Assembly: GCA_937893815.1 (NCBI GenBank)
Contig: CALCSH010000245.1
Coordinates: 1 to 7,454 of the forward strand
Length of the DNA: 7,454 nt
Reading direction: 5' to 3'
Source of the DNA: an uncultured Anaerolineae bacterium
GTDB lineage: Bacteria; Chloroflexota; Anaerolineae; Anaerolineales; UBA11858
In this document: positions 5,024-7,454 of the stretch, piece after piece
Layout: the number at the start of each line of letters is the position of its first letter
Position numbering within the stretch: position 1 is the stretch's first letter
Position numbers and translations under genes: made by a program
The notes under the pieces: generated by a model
Told to the model about the DNA's origin: nothing
What the model saw: only the letters and a program-made list of their open reading frames with translations
The model's database searches: none

Positions 5024-6256
5024 ATGAAAACCTTTTTAATCCTTGGGGCAGGCACTGGCGGCACTATGGTTGCCAATAAAATATCCCATGAACTTGATCC
5101 AAACGAATGGCGCATCATCATCGTTGACCGGTTTGAAACACACTACTATCAACCTGGGTTTTTATTTATCCCATTTGGTATTTACAGCCAGCAGGATGTA
5201 ATCAAGCCCAAACGCGATTTCATTCCTCATAATGTTGAATTCATCCTTTCCGATATTGAGGTGATCGAACCCGACAAGAATCGCGTTGTATTGATGAAGG
5301 ATAAGAAAGTCATCAACTACGATTACCTGGTCATTTCCACCGGGACGCAAGTTCACCCCGAAGAAACCGAAGGCATGCTCGAAGATGGTTGGCACGAAAA
5401 TAAATTCGATTTCTACACGATTGAGGGTGCGGTTGCCCTGAGCCGTTTTCTGAAATTCTGGAAAGGCGGTCGCATGGTGGTCAATATCACCGAGATGCCT
5501 ATCAAGTGCCCGGTAGCGCCGCTTGAATTTCTCTTCCTGGCGGACTGGTTCTTCCACGAGCGCGGAATACGCGACAAGGTAGATATTACATTTGCCACCC
5601 CCTTGGATGGCGCTTTCACCAAACCAAAAGCATCATCTGTGTTGGGCAATATTCTTGAAGATAAAGGTATTCACCTTGTTTCTGAATTCAATGTTGGCAG
5701 CGTTGACAATTCTAAACCGGCAATTGTCTCCTGGGACGAACGTGAAGTGGAATTCGATTTATTGGTGACGATCCCCACGAACAAAGGATCGGAAGTTATT
5801 GAACGCTCCGGCATGGGGGATGAACTCAATTTTATCCCCATCGATAAACACACGCTTCAATCGGATAAGTGGGAAAACGTGTGGGTCATCGGTGACGCCG
5901 GGAATGCGCCTACCTCGAAAGCTGGTTCTGTGGCTCACTTTATGCTGGATGTGCTGATTGAGAATATTCTTCGCCACATGGAAGGGCTGGCGCCACAACC
6001 CAAATTTGATGGGCATGCCAATTGCTATATTGAATCAGGTTTTGAAAAGGGCATTCTGATCGATTTCAACTATGATGTCGAACCTCTGCCCGGGAAATAT
6101 CCGCTCCCTGGCTTCGGCCCATTCTCGCTGTTGAAAGAATCCGCCGCCAATCACTGGGGCAAGATGTCCTTCCGATGGATTTACTGGAATATTCTGCTCA
6201 AAGGCGGAGAACTTCCATTCGAATCCCAGATGAGCATGGCCGGGAAATGGTCATAA
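5024..6256 (+). CDS. sqr: Sulfide:quinone oxidoreductase-like FAD protein, two-cysteine type
   Basis: A 410-residue flavoprotein of the SQR/FCSD branch of the disulfide-oxidoreductase superfamily. Seen: an N-terminal FAD-binding motif MKTFLILGAGTGGTMVANKI (GxGxxG, 8-13); the acidic residue ending the second strand (IIIVDR, 32-36); YQPGF (42-46); YDYLVISTGTQ (99-109); KCPVAPLEF with C162; the second FAD contact VWVIGDAGNAPTSKAGSVAH (286-305); and NCYIESG with C334. C162 and C334 fit the two redox cysteines of SQR that form the polysulfide bridge. The third cysteine found in many SQRs appears as Tyr (DFYT, Y131). The aromatic C-terminal stretch from about 366 (FSLLKESAANHWGK, then FRWIYWNILLKGG) resembles the amphipathic membrane-attachment region. 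The expected role is sulfide oxidation to sulfane sulfur with electrons to quinone, at the cytoplasmic membrane surface. It is followed 12 nt later by a DUF1641 gene, a pairing known from sqr loci. Confidence 0.88.
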   Translation: MKTFLILGAGTGGTMVANKISHELDPNEWRIIIVDRFETHYYQPGFLFIPFGIYSQQDVIKPKRDFIPHNVEFILSDIEVIEPDKNRVVLMKDKKVINYDYLVISTGTQVHPEETEGMLEDGWHENKFDFYTIEGAVALSRFLKFWKGGRMVVNITEMPIKCPVAPLEFLFLADWFFHERGIRDKVDITFATPLDGAFTKPKASSVLGNILEDKGIHLVSEFNVGSVDNSKPAIVSWDEREVEFDLLVTIPTNKGSEVIERSGMGDELNFIPIDKHTLQSDKWENVWVIGDAGNAPTSKAGSVAHFMLDVLIENILRHMEGLAPQPKFDGHANCYIESGFEKGILIDFNYDVEPLPGKYPLPGFGPFSLLKESAANHWGKMSFRWIYWNILLKGGELPFESQMSMAGKWS

Positions 6257-6268
6257 AGGGAGCGAACC

Positions 6269-6943
6269 ATGGATAATGATCTGGCTCTCCTCCACCAAAA
6301 AGTAGATACACTTACGGAGCAAGTCGCCGCACTGACCTCGCTGGCAGAAATGCAGCAAAAACGGCAACTGGAATTTGATGAACTCAAGCAAGATATGATT
6401 CCGATTGCCAATCATATGATCAAACTCACCATCGATGAATTGGCTGAAATTGGACATGAATTCGAAGTTGAAGATCTATTTTTCCTACTGAAAAGGGCCC
6501 TGCGTAATACGCACCTCATCATGTCGATGATGGATCGGTTGGAATCTCTGATGGGACTGACCGAAGAAGCTGAAATCCTTGGGAAACAGGTTTTCAATTT
6601 CTCAATTGAACAGCTTGATGAGCTTGAACGCAAAGGTTATTTTGATTTCGCTCGTGAAGGCTGGCAAATTATCGAGAGAATTGTGACGGAGTTTGACAAA
6701 AACGATGTGCGTGCCCTTGGCGATAATGTGGTCACAATTTTGACAACGGTACGCAATATGACCCAACCTGAAGTACTTGCTCTTGCAAACAACGCCATCG
6801 GCGCCATGCAAGAAGATCCACTAACGACAAAACCTATTTCGGCATTCCAGCTCATCAAGGAACTCCGTAACCCGGAGATCCGTTTGGGAATGGCGCGACT
6901 GTTGAATATTGTCAAAGCTTTAGCAAATACACCTACTCACTAA
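6269..6943 (+). CDS. DUF1641-domain protein, SQR partner candidate
   Basis: A 224-residue, almost fully helical protein without transmembrane segments. ATG at 6269 with AAGGGAG (6256-6262) just upstream, overlapping the sqr stop region. Residues 1-45 form a likely coiled coil (heptad-like LALLHQKVDTLTEQVAALTS). The DUF1641 core is recognised by GDNVVTILTTVRNMTQPEVL (151-170) and by the C-terminal NPEIRLGMARLLNIVKALA (201-219). It has no cysteine, so no redox chemistry of its own is expected. DUF1641 proteins occur beside sqr genes and beside formate dehydrogenase genes; an assembly or membrane-docking role has been supposed but is not established. Its place between sqr and tusE suggests that it helps SQR contact the membrane or the sulfur acceptor (inference). 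Confidence 0.85.
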   Translation: MDNDLALLHQKVDTLTEQVAALTSLAEMQQKRQLEFDELKQDMIPIANHMIKLTIDELAEIGHEFEVEDLFFLLKRALRNTHLIMSMMDRLESLMGLTEEAEILGKQVFNFSIEQLDELERKGYFDFAREGWQIIERIVTEFDKNDVRALGDNVVTILTTVRNMTQPEVLALANNAIGAMQEDPLTTKPISAFQLIKELRNPEIRLGMARLLNIVKALANTPTH

Positions 6944-6955
6944 CAACATCTATTC

Positions 6956-6962
6956 AAGGAGA
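6956..6962 (+). promoter_or_regulatory. Ribosome binding site of the tusE-like gene
   Basis: AAGGAGA, a near-perfect Shine-Dalgarno, ends 6 nt before the ATG at 6969. It is the strongest ribosome site in the second cluster and suggests high production of the sulfur carrier relative to its neighbours. Confidence 0.7.
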
Positions 6963-6968
6963 ACTATT

Positions 6969-7277
6969 ATGTCTACTATTCTCGAAACTATCGAATTCAA
7001 CGATGAAGGTTTCTTAATCGATCCAAAGGCATGGAACAAAGAAATTGCCGTTGAGGTTGCTAAACAAGAGGGTATTGCCGAACTCACCCCTGAGCATTGG
7101 CAAATCATCGAGTATTGCCGCGCCACCGCGGAGGAATCCGGCGCTGCCCCCACGCTTCGCCAGATCACCAAAGGGACAGGCATCTCCACCAAACAATTGT
7201 TTGCGCTCTACCCCAAAGGTCCCGCCAAAAAAGTGGCAAAAATCTCGGGGCTTGGAAAGCCCGAGGGTTGTGTATAG
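6969..7277 (+). CDS. tusE: TusE/DsrC-family sulfur carrier lacking CysB
   Basis: A 102-residue protein with the whole family pattern: FNDEGFLIDPKAWNKEIA (10-27), LTPEHWQIIEYCR (39-51), the helix-turn-helix-like TLRQITKGTGISTKQLFALY (62-81) and the C-terminal arm KGPAKKVAKISGLGKPEGCV (83-102). The penultimate cysteine C101 (CysA) is present. The second DsrC cysteine, 11 residues earlier, is alanine here (A90), so the intramolecular disulfide or trisulfide chemistry of dissimilatory DsrC is not possible. This places it with TusE-type single-cysteine members, which carry persulfide sulfur on CysA. C50 is an extra, non-family cysteine. Genes for SQR and DUF1641 precede it and a DsrE2-like gene follows, so it probably accepts sulfane sulfur derived from SQR rather than serving a DsrAB sulfite reductase, none of which is seen in the window. 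A tRNA-thiolation role, as in E. coli, is the alternative. Confidence 0.92.
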   Translation: MSTILETIEFNDEGFLIDPKAWNKEIAVEVAKQEGIAELTPEHWQIIEYCRATAEESGAAPTLRQITKGTGISTKQLFALYPKGPAKKVAKISGLGKPEGCV

Positions 7278-7318
7278 TCTCTGTTAAATCGATCATTCAA
7301 CCAAAAAAGGATTAAAAA

Positions 7319-7454
7319 ATGTCTGACGAAAATCGTCATATCGCGTTTATTTGCTCGAAGGGTGATCTGGATATGGCCTACCCGGCGCTGGTTATGGGTT
7401 GGGCGGCGTTAGGAAACGGCATTGATATAACCATTTTCTTTACATTTTGGGGAA
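7319..7454 (+). CDS. dsrE2: DsrE2-like protein, N-terminal part (3' end outside window)
   Basis: The ATG at 7319 has AAGGA (7307-7311) 7 nt upstream, and the frame is open to the end of the window (45 residues visible). The sequence starts MSDENRHIAFICSKGDLDMA and continues through ALVMGWAALGNGIDITIFFTFWG (23-45). SKGDLDMAYPAL plus FFTFWG is the hallmark start of the DsrE2 branch of DsrE/DsrF/DrsH-like proteins, which often sit beside tusA, rhodanese or sqr genes and bind persulfide. C12 lies in the first strand; the further family cysteines, if present, are downstream. Separated from tusE by 41 nt and probably co-transcribed. It would relay sulfur between SQR product and TusE-like carrier (inference). 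Confidence 0.85.
   Translation, partial: MSDENRHIAFICSKGDLDMAYPALVMGWAALGNGIDITIFFTFWG

Noticed and set aside
1..7454. CRISPR array, tRNA, rRNA, insertion sequence or attachment site
   Set aside because: No regularly spaced repeats, cloverleaf sequence, transposase or flanking direct repeats were found on reading both strands.

Overview
This window holds sulfur and redox genes from what looks like a mesophilic anaerobic or facultative bacterium of intermediate GC content. The style of the HdrA, QmoC-like, SQR and DsrE proteins suggests Chloroflexota (Anaerolineae) or a sulfur-metabolising delta-proteobacterial relative. This is a guess from gene content: no rRNA or other marker gene is present.

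Layout. Bases 1-3221 (+ strand) are the 3' part of a tight operon: the C-terminal 403 residues of an HdrA-like iron-sulfur flavoprotein; a 101-residue winged-helix protein overlapping it by ATGA; a QmoC-like protein (HdrC-type ferredoxin domain fused to a six-helix cytochrome b-like membrane domain); a DsrE-family protein; and a previously easy-to-miss 38-residue membrane peptide ending in a Cys-Cys motif. Bases 3222-3334 carry a long, nearly continuous inverted repeat (3286-3342) that reaches the stop codon of a convergent LysR-type regulator (3335-4261, - strand). A 275-bp divergent control region (4262-4536) separates lysR from the second + strand cluster and contains several inverted repeats, including one shaped like a CRP/FNR-family site. 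Bases 4537-7454 hold that cluster: an ArsR-type regulator, a sulfide:quinone oxidoreductase-like flavoprotein, a DUF1641 protein, a TusE/DsrC-family sulfur carrier, and the start of a DsrE2-like protein that runs off the window.

How the genes may work together (inference). SQR would oxidise sulfide to sulfane sulfur and pass electrons to quinone. The DsrE2-like and TusE-type proteins would then bind and hand over the sulfane sulfur as persulfide. The HdrA/QmoC-like module could exchange electrons between a cytoplasmic thiol/disulfide or sulfur-carrier reaction and the membrane quinone pool. The ArsR and LysR proteins are likely local sulfur or redox regulators. Points that stand out are a Cys-to-Thr change in one HdrA ferredoxin motif, loss of CysB in the TusE/DsrC protein, a two-cysteine SQR, a DNA-binding-type protein translationally coupled inside an electron-transfer operon, and the 38-residue Cys-Cys peptide.
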